Assembly (NCBI GenBank): GCA_963678775.2
Contig: CAXXGR010000004.1
Span: 186,001-250,000, forward strand
Direction of reading: 5' to 3'
DNA length: 64,000 nt
From: JBFHIJ01 sp963678775
GTDB taxonomy: Bacteria; Bacteroidota; Ignavibacteria; Kapaibacteriales; UBA2268
Shown: positions 7,848 through 17,102 of the stretch, piece after piece
How positions within the stretch are numbered: position 1 is the stretch's first letter
Layout: every line of letters begins with the position of its first letter
Program-made: the position numbers and the translations under genes
The notes under the pieces: model-generated
The model's database searches: none
What the model was told of the DNA's origin: nothing
The model's input: only the letters and a program-made list of their open reading frames with translations

Positions 7848-10214
7848 ATGAAATTTATATTTTTAATTTTTATTATATCATTGTATTCACTTAACCTTCT
7901 ATCCCAAACCTCATCCATAATTCCGAATCATGGGCAATGGCAGGAGGAAGTTAAATTTATGGCTCAGTCAGGCAATCAAACTATTTGGGGGACAGATAAA
8001 GGTCTTGTTTATAAGATTTTTAAAGATAGCCAAGATAGTGTGGGCACTTATGTGACTTGCAATTATGTAGGTGCAAATTCTTTTGATATAAGTTACCGGG
8101 AAACAGATACTTATTATAATTATATGCTTGGCAATGATCCTGCTAAATGGAGAAAAAAAGTGCCGCTTTGCACTGCTGCCGAAGCCAATAATGTGTTTGA
8201 AAATGTTGATATTAAATACTTCTTTCAAAATAATAACTTAAGATATGACTTTTATCTGCATAAAAATGCTAAGCCTGAAACCATCAAGTTAAGATTTTCC
8301 GGCCATGAAAAATTATATGTCGACAAAAAAGGTGAGTTAGTAATACAAACAAAATCCGGCGATATTAAACATGGCAACTTAAAATCATATAAAAGTGATG
8401 AGATTTTAGCATCTAATCATATTAAAAGTTCATTTGAAGTCTTGGATAATAGCACAGTTTCATTTCAGGTGGCTGAAACGGAAGATCCTAATATGATTAT
8501 AGATCCGGTAGTTTTTGGAACATATTACGGAACATGGGTTGGGGACTTTTCATGGGACACTAAGATAATGGATGATGGAAGAGTTTTCGTTGTTGGTGAG
8601 ACTGGTCACAATTCATTACCTTTAACAGAAGGAGCAATAGATACTACTTATGGAGATAAATTACAATTCTCTCAAGGCTTTATATCAGTATTTGACATTA
8701 ACAGTAAAAAACTTTTATATGCTACATTGTGGGGAACTAGAGATGGGAATGATGTAAAGTTAATTGATGTAGATAAAGAGGGTAACGTTTATGTTATTTG
8801 TAAAGATGACCCAGCTACATTTTATAAAACTGACGATGCTTTTATTAAAGAATCCGAACATACAACCTATCTGATGCAGGGATGCCTAACAGTTTTTAAT
8901 CCTGAGATTAGTGAAGTAATATATTCTTCCCCTTTAGGCTCACATAATGAATTAACTACTATTATTGATATGGAAGTAGTAGATGGTATAATATATTTTA
9001 TTGGTGCACACAGAAGAGAAACAGAGGATTATATAATACATGCCAGCCAGAATGCCTATAAAACCGAATATATTGAAGGAGATATGGCAAATGCAATCGT
9101 AGGAGCTTTTGACTATAAAACATCTTCTTTTAAATATCTGACTTATCTTGGAACTAATACTGTTTATAATTTATCTATGGCAGTAACAGAAGAAAAAGAT
9201 ATTTGTGTCTTAGGTATTTACCAAGACTATGGAATACAAGGAACAGAAGGTTCATTCTCTAATATTCAATCTGAAGAAGGAACATTTGTAGCAAAATTTG
9301 ACAGCAGCCTTCAGCATGCAAAATATATATCTATTTTGCATGACAGAGGTTATTGGAATGGCAATACTTTTAATATTGAAGCCTACCCTAACGGTGATTT
9401 GGTAATTGTTACTTCGTCCTTGCCACCCATTTTTGAGAAAGATGCTTATACTTATTATTTTAAAGATAAAACTGGTTGGTGCCCGGAAGGTCTCGGACTT
9501 TCAATAATGAGATTAAGTAATGATGGGAGTCAAATTGTATCTTCAGCATTTATTGAAATGGACATATATCTTGGTACAGAAGACATTGTAGTTGATTTGG
9601 ATAAAGATGAGAATATTTACGTATACTCACAGGTAACAAATGACTCCATGCCTGTTACCAAAGGTTATTTCTGTAATGAAATAATAGGAAATAATCATAG
9701 AGAAACCGGATATTTTCAAGTATTTAATCCAAATTTAGATTCTTTGTTGTATGCTACTTATCTGTGTGCAGATTGGGATGTTTTTGTGAAGGATATTGAT
9801 ATTGATTCAGCAGGTAATGTTGCTTTATTATCATTAGTAGGTCCCGGTGATTTATTACCCGTAACAGAAGGCGAATTCCAACAGCATTTCGGGGATTTGG
9901 ATGTATATTTACTTGTAATCAAGCCTGACATAGGCACCGGAGTAGAAGAAGATGTAATCTTCGACAGCTTTCCCAAAGCTTACCCGAATCCTATCGCAAA
10001 CGGCACACTCAGCATTGACTTAGATCAAGCTGAAGAAATAACAAACGTACAAATGTTTAACTATATGGGCGAGCTTGTAGCAAGTTTCCCTGAACTAGAA
10101 AATACTTACACAAAAAATCTACAGCTCCAAATAGGCAACTATCCAGCAGGCGCTTATGTAATCCGTATCAGTTGCAAAGAAAAAGTTATTTCGAAGAATA
10201 TTATAGTAGAGTAG
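7848..10214 (+). CDS. Secreted SBBP-type beta-propeller protein with T9SS sorting domain
   Basis: Signal peptide (FIFLIFIISLYSLNLLSQ) followed by the IIPNHGQWQEEVKFMAQSG segment typical of the N-terminal domain found before SBBP repeats. The middle (residues about 220-690) has repeated blades of the type DVDKEGNVYVICK, DLDKDENIYVYSQ and DIDSAGNVALLSL. The C-terminal 80 residues form a type A T9SS sorting domain: YPNPIANGTLSIDL, MFNYMGELV, and a basic end KEKVISKNIIVE. It is expected to be exported through the outer membrane and anchored or released. Two group II intron remnants lie on either side. The ligand is unknown. Confidence 0.88.
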   Translation: MKFIFLIFIISLYSLNLLSQTSSIIPNHGQWQEEVKFMAQSGNQTIWGTDKGLVYKIFKDSQDSVGTYVTCNYVGANSFDISYRETDTYYNYMLGNDPAKWRKKVPLCTAAEANNVFENVDIKYFFQNNNLRYDFYLHKNAKPETIKLRFSGHEKLYVDKKGELVIQTKSGDIKHGNLKSYKSDEILASNHIKSSFEVLDNSTVSFQVAETEDPNMIIDPVVFGTYYGTWVGDFSWDTKIMDDGRVFVVGETGHNSLPLTEGAIDTTYGDKLQFSQGFISVFDINSKKLLYATLWGTRDGNDVKLIDVDKEGNVYVICKDDPATFYKTDDAFIKESEHTTYLMQGCLTVFNPEISEVIYSSPLGSHNELTTIIDMEVVDGIIYFIGAHRRETEDYIIHASQNAYKTEYIEGDMANAIVGAFDYKTSSFKYLTYLGTNTVYNLSMAVTEEKDICVLGIYQDYGIQGTEGSFSNIQSEEGTFVAKFDSSLQHAKYISILHDRGYWNGNTFNIEAYPNGDLVIVTSSLPPIFEKDAYTYYFKDKTGWCPEGLGLSIMRLSNDGSQIVSSAFIEMDIYLGTEDIVVDLDKDENIYVYSQVTNDSMPVTKGYFCNEIIGNNHRETGYFQVFNPNLDSLLYATYLCADWDVFVKDIDIDSAGNVALLSLVGPGDLLPVTEGEFQQHFGDLDVYLLVIKPDIGTGVEEDVIFDSFPKAYPNPIANGTLSIDLDQAEEITNVQMFNYMGELVASFPELENTYTKNLQLQIGNYPAGAYVIRISCKEKVISKNIIVE

Positions 10215-10223
10215 AAAATGTAT

Positions 10224-10259
10224 AAAAAGCAGAGGCAATCAACTTACCTCTGCTTTTTT
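10224..10259 (+). terminator. Rho-independent terminator after SBBP gene
   Basis: Stem AAAGCAGAGG / CCTCTGCTTT with an 11-nt loop and a T6 run. The second intron remnant begins 4 nt later. Confidence 0.9.
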
Positions 10260-10262
10260 ATA

Positions 10263-10343
10263 GTTCGCCCAGTATACCCCAAGCGGTACGTACTGAGGTA
10301 TGAGAGGTCGGAGCATGAAATAATCATGCTCCTCCTACTCGAT
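10263..10343 (+). mobile_element. Second, shorter group II intron remnant
   Basis: The 5' GTTCGCCCAG is joined directly to the same 3' end as in the 7.5-kb copy: GTACGTACTGAGGTATGAGA, domain VI hairpin GGAGCATGA / TCATGCTCC, and TCCTACTCGAT. From 10266 to 10358 it matches 7654-7746 with a handful of mismatches, and the match continues about 15 bp past the intron end (TATTTTATACTGCAA). It lies right after a terminator, as does the first copy. Confidence 0.7.
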
Positions 10344-10371
10344 TATTTTATACTGCAAAACAAGATAAATA

Positions 10372-11601
10372 TTATTCTGCAGATTTTACTTCACCAAAAG
10401 TAGTAGTTTCTTTAGCTACTAATTTATGCTCTGCTTGACGACCTTGGAATTCACCTTCGTAGCCACCTTTATATGTTTCAACTACTTTCTTAGTTTTGTC
10501 ATAGCTCACGATTTTATTTTCATTATAAGAGTAAGCTTTTGCACCATAGCAGTAGTGCTCTGCAACTTTAGCATTTTCAGTAAATAAGAATTTCTGTTTG
10601 CCTGTCACAAAGTCAACTTCTTGGAAGTTAAATTTTTGACCATCATGGAATCTGTCAAATTCTTTAGTTTCAGGATTATATCTATTTTCTTCGATTGAAG
10701 CAAGTTTACCATTCGCATCATAGCTGTAGCTGTGCTTCATGTTTTTCTCAGTAAGTGTTTCCATTGCAGGATCGCTGTATCCAATAACTCCAATAACCCT
10801 TCCTTGATCATCTTTTTCGATTTTGTACCACTCTTCAGTTGCATGGTGTTCGCAATCTGCTTCGCCAGCCAACATGTGAGTAGGTATGCCTTCTTCGTTG
10901 AAGTCAGTTTTACTTACCCAATACAGATCTCCAATTTTAAATTCTTTTTCCGGCTTTTGTTCTGCTTCTTCCATTCTTTGTTGATCATCTTTAGTGAAAT
11001 AAGCTTTCACAACATCAACGAAAAATGCTGCATCCTGTGGGCCTTCATGTCTGTATTCTACAGCAGGGAAGTATTTATAACTACTAACCATAACTACGTT
11101 ATCGCCGTCTGCATTTTTAAATTCAGGATCATTACTGAATTTTTTATATTCTTCGGAAATAAGATATCCTTGCTCGAAGTTATATTTCAAGTGGTATGAT
11201 TTATTTTCAGGAGCCATTTCTCCATCATAAACAGTTTTTTCCAAAAGGAAATAGCTATGTGGGCAGTATTTTGTTTCTACTGTTTCAGTGATAGTTTCCA
11301 ACTCTTCAGTTAATTCTTTGACAGGCATTCCGTCCTTGTCGAACTCTCTTTTGACTACTTTATTGATAGAGCCGTCTTCAGCTTTGTATTCAGCTTTAGT
11401 CCAAAAGAAATCATTAGGGCTAGCATAAGTATACTCAATGATTTCCATTTCTGTTCCGTCTTCTTTGTAAGTTTCTACTGTTTTAGTAATAGGACGGATG
11501 TAAGTTTGCACTTCTAAATCTGGTGTCTCAGCGTCTTTATTTCCACAAGCTGAAATAAAGAGTACGGCTGCAAATAGTGCAAGTGATAACAACTTTTGCA
11601 T
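10372..11601 (-). CDS. Lipoprotein of unknown function
   Basis: Lipoprotein signal peptide with lipobox ISAC at residues 16-19, then a 390-residue charged, beta-rich body. It contains weak YD/RHS-like or MORN-like strands such as HSYSYDANGKLASIEENRY and EYTYASPNDFFW. Similar strand motifs occur in the lipoprotein at 54434-55201. It probably sits on the periplasmic or outer face of the outer membrane. No catalytic motif is seen. It is a single gene, convergent with the intron remnant upstream in coordinates. Confidence 0.7.
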   Translation of the reverse strand: MQKLLSLALFAAVLFISACGNKDAETPDLEVQTYIRPITKTVETYKEDGTEMEIIEYTYASPNDFFWTKAEYKAEDGSINKVVKREFDKDGMPVKELTEELETITETVETKYCPHSYFLLEKTVYDGEMAPENKSYHLKYNFEQGYLISEEYKKFSNDPEFKNADGDNVVMVSSYKYFPAVEYRHEGPQDAAFFVDVVKAYFTKDDQQRMEEAEQKPEKEFKIGDLYWVSKTDFNEEGIPTHMLAGEADCEHHATEEWYKIEKDDQGRVIGVIGYSDPAMETLTEKNMKHSYSYDANGKLASIEENRYNPETKEFDRFHDGQKFNFQEVDFVTGKQKFLFTENAKVAEHYCYGAKAYSYNENKIVSYDKTKKVVETYKGGYEGEFQGRQAEHKLVAKETTTFGEVKSAE

Positions 11602-11674
11602 AATATCCCCTTTTTTGAAAAGTATTATTGATAATATTGAAATTTACACATTAGAATTATAAGAAACAAAGAAT

Positions 11675-13030
11675 ATGATTGAAAAAAGAATTTTTAGATA
11701 TAATAATATTGAAATCAAGCCCGGCACTGTGATTTATAAGATGAGCAGAGATCAGAGGGTGCAGTATAATCATGCTCTTAGTTATGCCGTCGATGTGGCT
11801 TACGCAACTAAGTCAGATGTGCTTGTATGTTTTAGTCTGGTCAATAATTTTTTAGATGCACCAGAAAGACACTTTGAATTTATGCTAAAAGGCTTAGAAG
11901 AAACTGCTGCCGAGCTTGAGAACTTAAATATACCTTTTGTACTGCTTTTTGGCAGTCCGGGAGTTACAATCCCAAAGCTGATTGGAGATACCAATGCAGG
12001 TCTACTTATTTCTGATTTTGACCCTCTAAAAATCAAATTGAAGTGGAACAGTGAAATAATTTCAAATATAAACATTGCCTTCCATGAGGTAGACACTCAT
12101 AATATTATTCCTGCAAGATTTATCAGTCCAAAGGAAGAATTTGCAGCATATACATTAAGACCTAAAGTACGAAAGTTAGAAGCTGAATTCATAAAAAGTA
12201 TGCCTCAGTTCGAACGTATAGTTTATGAAAGGAAAAATCAAATAGATAATAGAACTCAATTTGAAGCAATTGACTATTCAATTTTCGACAAGTCTGTGAG
12301 TGCAGTCTCTAACGTAAAAGCAGGAAGAAAAATCGCACTTGACACTTTAGACGTTTTTCTCAAATATAGATTGGAGAAGTATAGCACGCTGAGAAATGAA
12401 CCCGGGGCAGACTTCCAGTCCGAGCTTTCACCATACCTGCATTTTGGTCAGATATCATCTTTAGAGGCTGTTTTACAAGTGATTGAATCTGATGCACCAC
12501 AAGAAGCGAAAGATGCTTTTATTGAAGAAATCTTTGTCCGAAAGGAGCTCGCAGATAATTACTGCCTTTATAATAGAAATTATGACTCGATGGAAGGTTT
12601 CAGGGATTGGGCAAAAAAAACATTAATAGAGCATATACATGATAAAAGGGAATATCTGTATACGATCGAACAGTTTGATAATGCTGATACTCACGACGTA
12701 TATTGGAATGCAGCCCAAAAGGAATTGGTAAACAATGGGAAAATGCACGGGTATATGCGGATGTACTGGGCAAAGAAAATATTAGAATGGACTGAAACAC
12801 CTGAGCAGTCTATGACAATCGCAATTTACTTAAACGACAAATACAGCTTAGACGGTCGCGACCCTAACGGATATGCCGGCATAGCATGGAGTATCGGAGG
12901 AATTCATGACAGAGCTTGGGGAGAAAGAAATGTTTTTGGGAAAATAAGATACATGAATGATAAAGGACTTAAGCGTAAGTTTGACATGGATGCCTACTTA
13001 CGCAAAGTCAACTCAATAAAACTTATATGA
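11675..13030 (+). CDS. phrB: Class II CPD photolyase
   Basis: Light-driven repair of cyclobutane pyrimidine dimers. The 451-aa length and pattern fit class II rather than class I enzymes: N-terminal VIYKMSRDQRVQYNHAL, an antenna domain with NIPFVLLFGSP, then the FAD domain with SPYLHFGQISSLEAV, FVRKELADNYCLYN, KMHGYMRMYWAKKILEW and the end LNDKYSLDGRDPNGYAGIAW. WSIGGIHDRAWGERNVFGKIR is the usual C-terminal class II signature. The 3' end overlaps the convergent DUF2490 gene by 18 bp. Confidence 0.93.
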   Translation: MIEKRIFRYNNIEIKPGTVIYKMSRDQRVQYNHALSYAVDVAYATKSDVLVCFSLVNNFLDAPERHFEFMLKGLEETAAELENLNIPFVLLFGSPGVTIPKLIGDTNAGLLISDFDPLKIKLKWNSEIISNINIAFHEVDTHNIIPARFISPKEEFAAYTLRPKVRKLEAEFIKSMPQFERIVYERKNQIDNRTQFEAIDYSIFDKSVSAVSNVKAGRKIALDTLDVFLKYRLEKYSTLRNEPGADFQSELSPYLHFGQISSLEAVLQVIESDAPQEAKDAFIEEIFVRKELADNYCLYNRNYDSMEGFRDWAKKTLIEHIHDKREYLYTIEQFDNADTHDVYWNAAQKELVNNGKMHGYMRMYWAKKILEWTETPEQSMTIAIYLNDKYSLDGRDPNGYAGIAWSIGGIHDRAWGERNVFGKIRYMNDKGLKRKFDMDAYLRKVNSIKLI

Positions 13031-13675
13031 CCAATTAATTCCGAAGATGCTGACGGTTTTGTCCGACAATAGCATATCTTCGAACATATAGCATAGTTCT
13101 AAATCAGAATAGCGAGTCAGCTCTACTTTTGAGCCAATAGAGTATCTTACTTTATAGAATTCACCTTGATCTTCGCCAAGCGAGCTATAGAAGACATCTG
13201 CAGAAATAAATGGGTCTAAATTTCTATCATATTTATATGATATTTCAAATTTATTACGATATTGCTCCGGTGAGTCTGTAAGCTCAGAGTATTTGCGGTG
13301 ATACCTAAGCCTATACGAAAATTCAAAATCACCTAAATCAAAACCAGAGCTTAAATTACCATATAATTCGTGTCTGGCATAAGAACTATAAGAACGATAT
13401 CTATAGGCAGTAGTCACTGATAGGTATTTAAAGATATCATAAGATAAAGCAAAGTCTGTTACGCTCTGACCAAATGAACTAATATTTTCGTCAAAGCGTA
13501 GCTCCTGACCCAAAGAGAACTCCAAATCATTAGTAATGACATAAGTGAGCTCCACTCCTGACCACATTTCTGTATCCGTGTTAGCTTTCTCCATTGGCTG
13601 AGCATTTGAAATACTAAAACAGCAAAGCAACACAAACAGAAGACTAATTATATCTGTTAGCTTTTTCATCTTCAA
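13013..13675 (-). CDS. DUF2490-like outer-membrane beta-barrel
   Basis: Signal peptide (LTDIISLLFVLLCCFSISNA), then amphipathic strands typical of the DUF2490 barrel family: MWSGVELTYVITNDLEFSLG, FALSYDIFKYLSVTTAYRYR, FDLGDFEFSYRLRYHRKY, ending in an aromatic residue (SYKFY) as outer-membrane barrels do. Last gene of a three-gene operon: its start overlaps the end of the DUF4956 gene by 32 nt. In context it may be the outer-membrane part of a VTC/DUF4956 system, but that is inference. Confidence 0.8.
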   Translation of the reverse strand: MKMKKLTDIISLLFVLLCCFSISNAQPMEKANTDTEMWSGVELTYVITNDLEFSLGQELRFDENISSFGQSVTDFALSYDIFKYLSVTTAYRYRSYSSYARHELYGNLSSGFDLGDFEFSYRLRYHRKYSELTDSPEQYRNKFEISYKYDRNLDPFISADVFYSSLGEDQGEFYKVRYSIGSKVELTRYSDLELCYMFEDMLLSDKTVSIFGINWSYKFY

Positions 13676-14273
13676 AGTAAAATATCTTTATTCGTGCAAC
13701 ATCTCGAAGGAAATCAATCTTGCCTACTTCAGCTCTATGAATTTTAAGACCTGTTCTCTCTCTTAGATCATCAAGCAAATCGTCATATCTGTCAGGCTTA
13801 ATAAGATCTATTTTTTCGTAGAGCACTTCTCTTTTATATTCGTTTTTAACCCAAGTTTTTTCTAAAACTAATGCAAACGAAATAAGCATAATATTAGGGA
13901 ATAATAGCTCTATAAAGCTGATACTCCCTGTAGTAAGGGAGTTTATAATTGCAACACTAAGAGAGATAAACATATAAGTCATCTCTTTTATAGGCACCGT
14001 GGTAGTTCGATATCTCAAAATAGAAAATATCGCAAACACACCAAATGCAAAACCTATTGAAATCTTAGCACTGCTAAGCAGAAAACAAACAAAAAATACG
14101 ACTAAATTGAAAATAAAAAGTGTAAATAAGTAGTCTCTGTTTTGTCTTAATTTGTAGTAAATAAGTCTGGCAATGACGTAAATCACTATCAGATTGAAAA
14201 AGAATCTAAAAGCTAATTCTCTGAAACCATCTGCATTAAAAAAGTCCAGTCCGATGAAGTCACTAATATTCAT
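13644..14273 (-). CDS. DUF4956 membrane protein
   Basis: About four transmembrane segments in the first 135 residues (FFFNLIVIYVIARLIYY, LFTLFIFNLVVFFVCFLL, ISIGFAFGVFAIFSILRY and the ISLSVAIINSL region), then a soluble C-terminal domain. The central IGFAFGVFAIFSILRYRTTT with PIKEMTYMFI is typical of DUF4956 proteins, often encoded beside VTC-domain polymerases. Overlaps the VTC gene by 11 nt and the DUF2490 gene by 32 nt, so the three are translated together. It may move or receive the VTC product across the inner membrane; no experimental role is known to me. Confidence 0.82.
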   Translation of the reverse strand: MNISDFIGLDFFNADGFRELAFRFFFNLIVIYVIARLIYYKLRQNRDYLFTLFIFNLVVFFVCFLLSSAKISIGFAFGVFAIFSILRYRTTTVPIKEMTYMFISLSVAIINSLTTGSISFIELLFPNIMLISFALVLEKTWVKNEYKREVLYEKIDLIKPDRYDDLLDDLRERTGLKIHRAEVGKIDFLRDVARIKIFYFEDEKANRYN

Positions 14274-15048
14274 ATCCTAAGTCACAAATTTGGTTAATAC
14301 GTAGTAGTTTTTCTTTAAATCTGTTATATTTAATGCCCGGAGTAGTTAAAATAATACCTAGGCAGTATTTGCTTATTTTCATTGGCCTAATGCCCTGCTC
14401 TTTGAGCAACTGAGTAAAAGCAGTATGGGGCTTGAGCCTATCAACTTTTATTTCGATAATCGCAAGATCTTCTAAATATTTAGAATTTTTATAATTGTCG
14501 AAGTTCAACCCAAAATCAAGAGTAATTTTCTCCTTTGATAGAGAATTTACTATGGTGATGCGGTTGTATGTGATATTTAATGCTTTTTGCAGCATATCCG
14601 GATTAATGCCTAGACTATCCTTAATTAGCTTATCTGCACCACCATTGATATGTGTTTCAAATCCAAACTTCTGCATTCGTGTTTTTTCAGTTTTGCTTTT
14701 ATTGGTTTTAAATTTAAGCTCAAAAAAGAATTTATCTACATCCACATAGTGTCGGTATCTAACTTTATATCTATTGAGTTTGCCATTGTGATGAGTCTTA
14801 TAAAGCAATAAATCTTCAGTGTCGAAGTACTGATTTTGATATTCAAATAATCTTTTTCCGTCTATTTCTAATATTTGATATTGGGAAGGGAGCTTAGTAA
14901 GAATATCTGCAAGCCGAGACTTTGTGATGATAAATTTTGTATCATATCTATTAAGTAGTTTCATACTTTCTAGGTCTTTCAAGGTTGCAGGCTTAAACAA
15001 ACTATATAGAGTCTCTTCAATTGTATTATTTAGTATCAGTTGATCCAT
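14263..15048 (-). CDS. VTC-domain (polyphosphate polymerase-like) protein
   Basis: Triphosphate-tunnel fold related to the yeast VTC4 catalytic domain, which makes polyphosphate from ATP. Expected tunnel residues are visible: LNRYDTKFII (Arg, Lys), NQYFDTEDLLLYKTHHNGK, KVRYRHY (paired Arg), FFELKFKTNKSKTEKTR (Glu, Lys), AIIEIKVD (metal Glu) and MKISKYCLG (Lys pair). The strand equivalent to the second late arginine reads KITLDFGLNF, so one substrate contact may differ. First gene of the VTC-DUF4956-DUF2490 operon. Polyphosphate synthesis is likely but another polymer is possible. Confidence 0.82.
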   Translation of the reverse strand: MDQLILNNTIEETLYSLFKPATLKDLESMKLLNRYDTKFIITKSRLADILTKLPSQYQILEIDGKRLFEYQNQYFDTEDLLLYKTHHNGKLNRYKVRYRHYVDVDKFFFELKFKTNKSKTEKTRMQKFGFETHINGGADKLIKDSLGINPDMLQKALNITYNRITIVNSLSKEKITLDFGLNFDNYKNSKYLEDLAIIEIKVDRLKPHTAFTQLLKEQGIRPMKISKYCLGIILTTPGIKYNRFKEKLLRINQICDLGYEY

Positions 15049-15279
15049 ACTGTCTCGTTAGTTAAAAGTATAATGTATCGTATATCTACAATTTCTAATA
15101 TTATAAGGTATAATATAAAAGTATAGTATTTTTATCTTCTATACTTGTTTATATTAACACCCCAGACGCAAAAAGGTTTAAATATTAGTCTTGATAATAT
15201 TTACAATTTACAAAATATAAACTTTACTGAATATTAAAACAGCTAAAGATGTCAAAAAATACTATTTGTTTAAGTAGTG

Positions 15280-15657
15280 TTAAAACTGCTTTGAGAGGAG
15301 AAAACCTAACCAAGTAAAGAATAGACCGGCAGAAACTGAAATAATAATGTTCATAATTGCATATAAAAACATTCCCTCACTCAATAACTTAAGATTATCT
15401 AAGCTAAAAGAAGAGAAGGTAGTGAAGCCACCTAAAACGCCTACAATCAGAAATAGAGCATACTTGTCTTTAAATATAGGGTTTCCCTCTGAAATTCCCC
15501 ATAAAACACCTATCATAAATGACCCTATAATATTTGCAGCCATCACTCCAAATGGAAATTTTGATGCGGGCACAATGGCATTAACCCCTAAACCAAGCAG
15601 ATATCGCGAGACTGCACCCACAAATCCACCCATACCAACTAAAATAATATTCATCAT
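15280..15657 (-). CDS. crcB: Fluoride ion channel FluC/CrcB
   Basis: Small dimeric fluoride exporter with four membrane helices. Signatures: GMGGFVGAVSRYLLG, AANIIGSFMIGVLWG (the pore Asn) and GVLGGFTTFSSFSLD (the Phe box and central sodium site). The usual length is about 125 aa. Two adjacent ATG codons (15657 and 15654) are possible starts. No crcB-type fluoride riboswitch was recognised in the 80 bp upstream. Confidence 0.95.
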   Translation of the reverse strand: MMNIILVGMGGFVGAVSRYLLGLGVNAIVPASKFPFGVMAANIIGSFMIGVLWGISEGNPIFKDKYALFLIVGVLGGFTTFSSFSLDNLKLLSEGMFLYAIMNIIISVSAGLFFTWLGFLLSKQF

Positions 15658-15739
15658 AGGCAATATTACGTTTTGTCAAACGGTATAAAAACTTTATTTT
15701 GTTATACAAATATAAGCATTTTTATATAAAGGAGGTATT

Positions 15740-16306
15740 ATGCTAAAAAAGTACTTAGTACTTGCGTTGATATTTATTTTGCAAGCAGGACTTTATGCCC
15801 AAAAAGGTGATTCCAATTACGAAGAAGAGTTACCCGCACTTTACGGCTTGCACGGCGAACTTGGTTATGGCGGGGCAGGCTTAAGTGCCGGACTGGGATT
15901 TAGATATGATTTTGTAAGCCTTTCTATTGGCCTTTCAGGCTTTGCGAATTCAATTCCAAACTATGCCAGTTATAAAGCAGATGGAATAAACCTGACTACC
16001 AATCCGCTACCTGATGGCTATACCGAAGAAAGCTACGAAGCAATCATTGTAACTTTTGATGCTGCTTATAATTACGAATTTGAAATTGGTACTGCTTATG
16101 CTGGTATTGGCTTTTTTGCACAAACTGACACAGTTTTGGCAAAAGAAGTTAGCACAGGTGATTATTTCAGACGAGGCACTATTAATTCGTCCGGCATATG
16201 CTTTAACTTAGGATTTGATTACTATTGGTCTGAAAATGTTGGGGTTGGACTGGGATTTCACAGTAAAAAAGGAATAATGGCTCGCTTTTCCTATTATTGG
16301 TGGTAA
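15740..16306 (+). CDS. Small outer-membrane beta-barrel-like protein
   Basis: Signal peptide (KYLVLALIFILQAGLYAQ), then glycine- and aromatic-rich alternating strands (GLHGELGYGGAGLSAGLGFR, IEIGTAYAGIGFFAQ-like region, GVGLGFHSKKG) ending in RFSYYWW. This fits an OmpW/opacity-like 8-strand barrel but no specific family is recognised. AAAGGAGGT is one of the best ribosome sites in the window, so it is probably well translated. Followed by a strong terminator. Confidence 0.72.
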   Translation: MLKKYLVLALIFILQAGLYAQKGDSNYEEELPALYGLHGELGYGGAGLSAGLGFRYDFVSLSIGLSGFANSIPNYASYKADGINLTTNPLPDGYTEESYEAIIVTFDAAYNYEFEIGTAYAGIGFFAQTDTVLAKEVSTGDYFRRGTINSSGICFNLGFDYYWSENVGVGLGFHSKKGIMARFSYYWW

Positions 16307-16326
16307 TAGATTCCAGAAGCTTATTA

Positions 16327-16361
16327 AAGAGATGCCAAGAAACTTTTGCATCTCTTTTTTT
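16327..16361 (+). terminator. Rho-independent terminator
   Basis: Stem AGAGATGC / GCATCTCT with a T8 run, directly downstream of the barrel gene. Confidence 0.9.
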
Positions 16362-17102
16362 TACCAAAAGCAACATCATAAATAGTATTTACAACTATCA
16401 TTGCAGACATAAGTGCTTACTATTTTTGCTATCTCTCAGCTTTCTATGTAATATAAGTTTAGTAATATATGGTGCTGCATATTCCAAAATTGCTATTATT
16501 TTTATATTTATGGCGTTATTTTTAGCATTTTAAAATTCACAACTAAAATTGTTTTTGTGAAAATATTTAACAATTATATAAAATATTGCAAGAGATACAG
16601 CTTCTCTAAATGTTTTTATATTTTGACAATACAACACACATCATATCACGCTAAGTCTCTGATATATAACAATATACAAAATACAGCAACAACATATACC
16701 TTCTGTTTCCATTAAAGACTACTAAAACATATTCTAAACTATATATTAAGATTAAAGTACTATCTTAAGAGATGTTCGCAAAGTATTGATAAACAGTAGG
16801 ATATGTAAATATGGAAAAATGCAAGAAAAAAAAGTTCCTTTTTGAAGATTTTTTCCTTGCCATTCTCATAAAAAAATCCCATTTTAGAGACCCTGATAAT
16901 TAAAATGCCGAGAAGGCTTTTGATAAGTCGGGATTTGGTAGTTGCAAAAAAAGTAGAACAATGTTTTATTTTAAAATTACACAAAAGTCTACCCCCAAAA
17001 TAGATTTTTGTCTAAATTTAAACCCCCAATAATCGTTATATACTGAATTATGCAACATAAAAATTGTGTGTCTGTCTGTAAACCAAACGAAAGAAGTTGC
17101 AA
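16362..17102. other. 740-bp AT-rich intergenic region upstream of dnaA
   Basis: No convincing gene, tRNA or array. Two copies of ACCCCCAA (16991-16998 and 17022-17029) stand out in the AT-rich dnaA leader. No TTATNCACA-type DnaA boxes were found by eye, so an origin cannot be supported here. Confidence 0.6.

Noticed and set aside
10732..11199. 155-aa open frame opposite the lipoprotein gene
   Set aside because: Phe/Ile/Ser-rich shadow of the real minus-strand lipoprotein frame.
15658..15739. Fluoride riboswitch before crcB
   Set aside because: Elements of the crcB motif (GGNGAUG start and the CUGAUGRCUCCU-type end) are absent.
16297..16533. 78-aa open frame after the barrel gene
   Set aside because: It overlaps the preceding stop and the terminator hairpin, has no ribosome site and low-complexity hydrophobic text; probably chance.
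16362..17102. Chromosomal origin of replication upstream of dnaA
   Set aside because: The region is AT-rich and next to dnaA, but no cluster of TTATNCACA-type boxes was found on either strand by eye.
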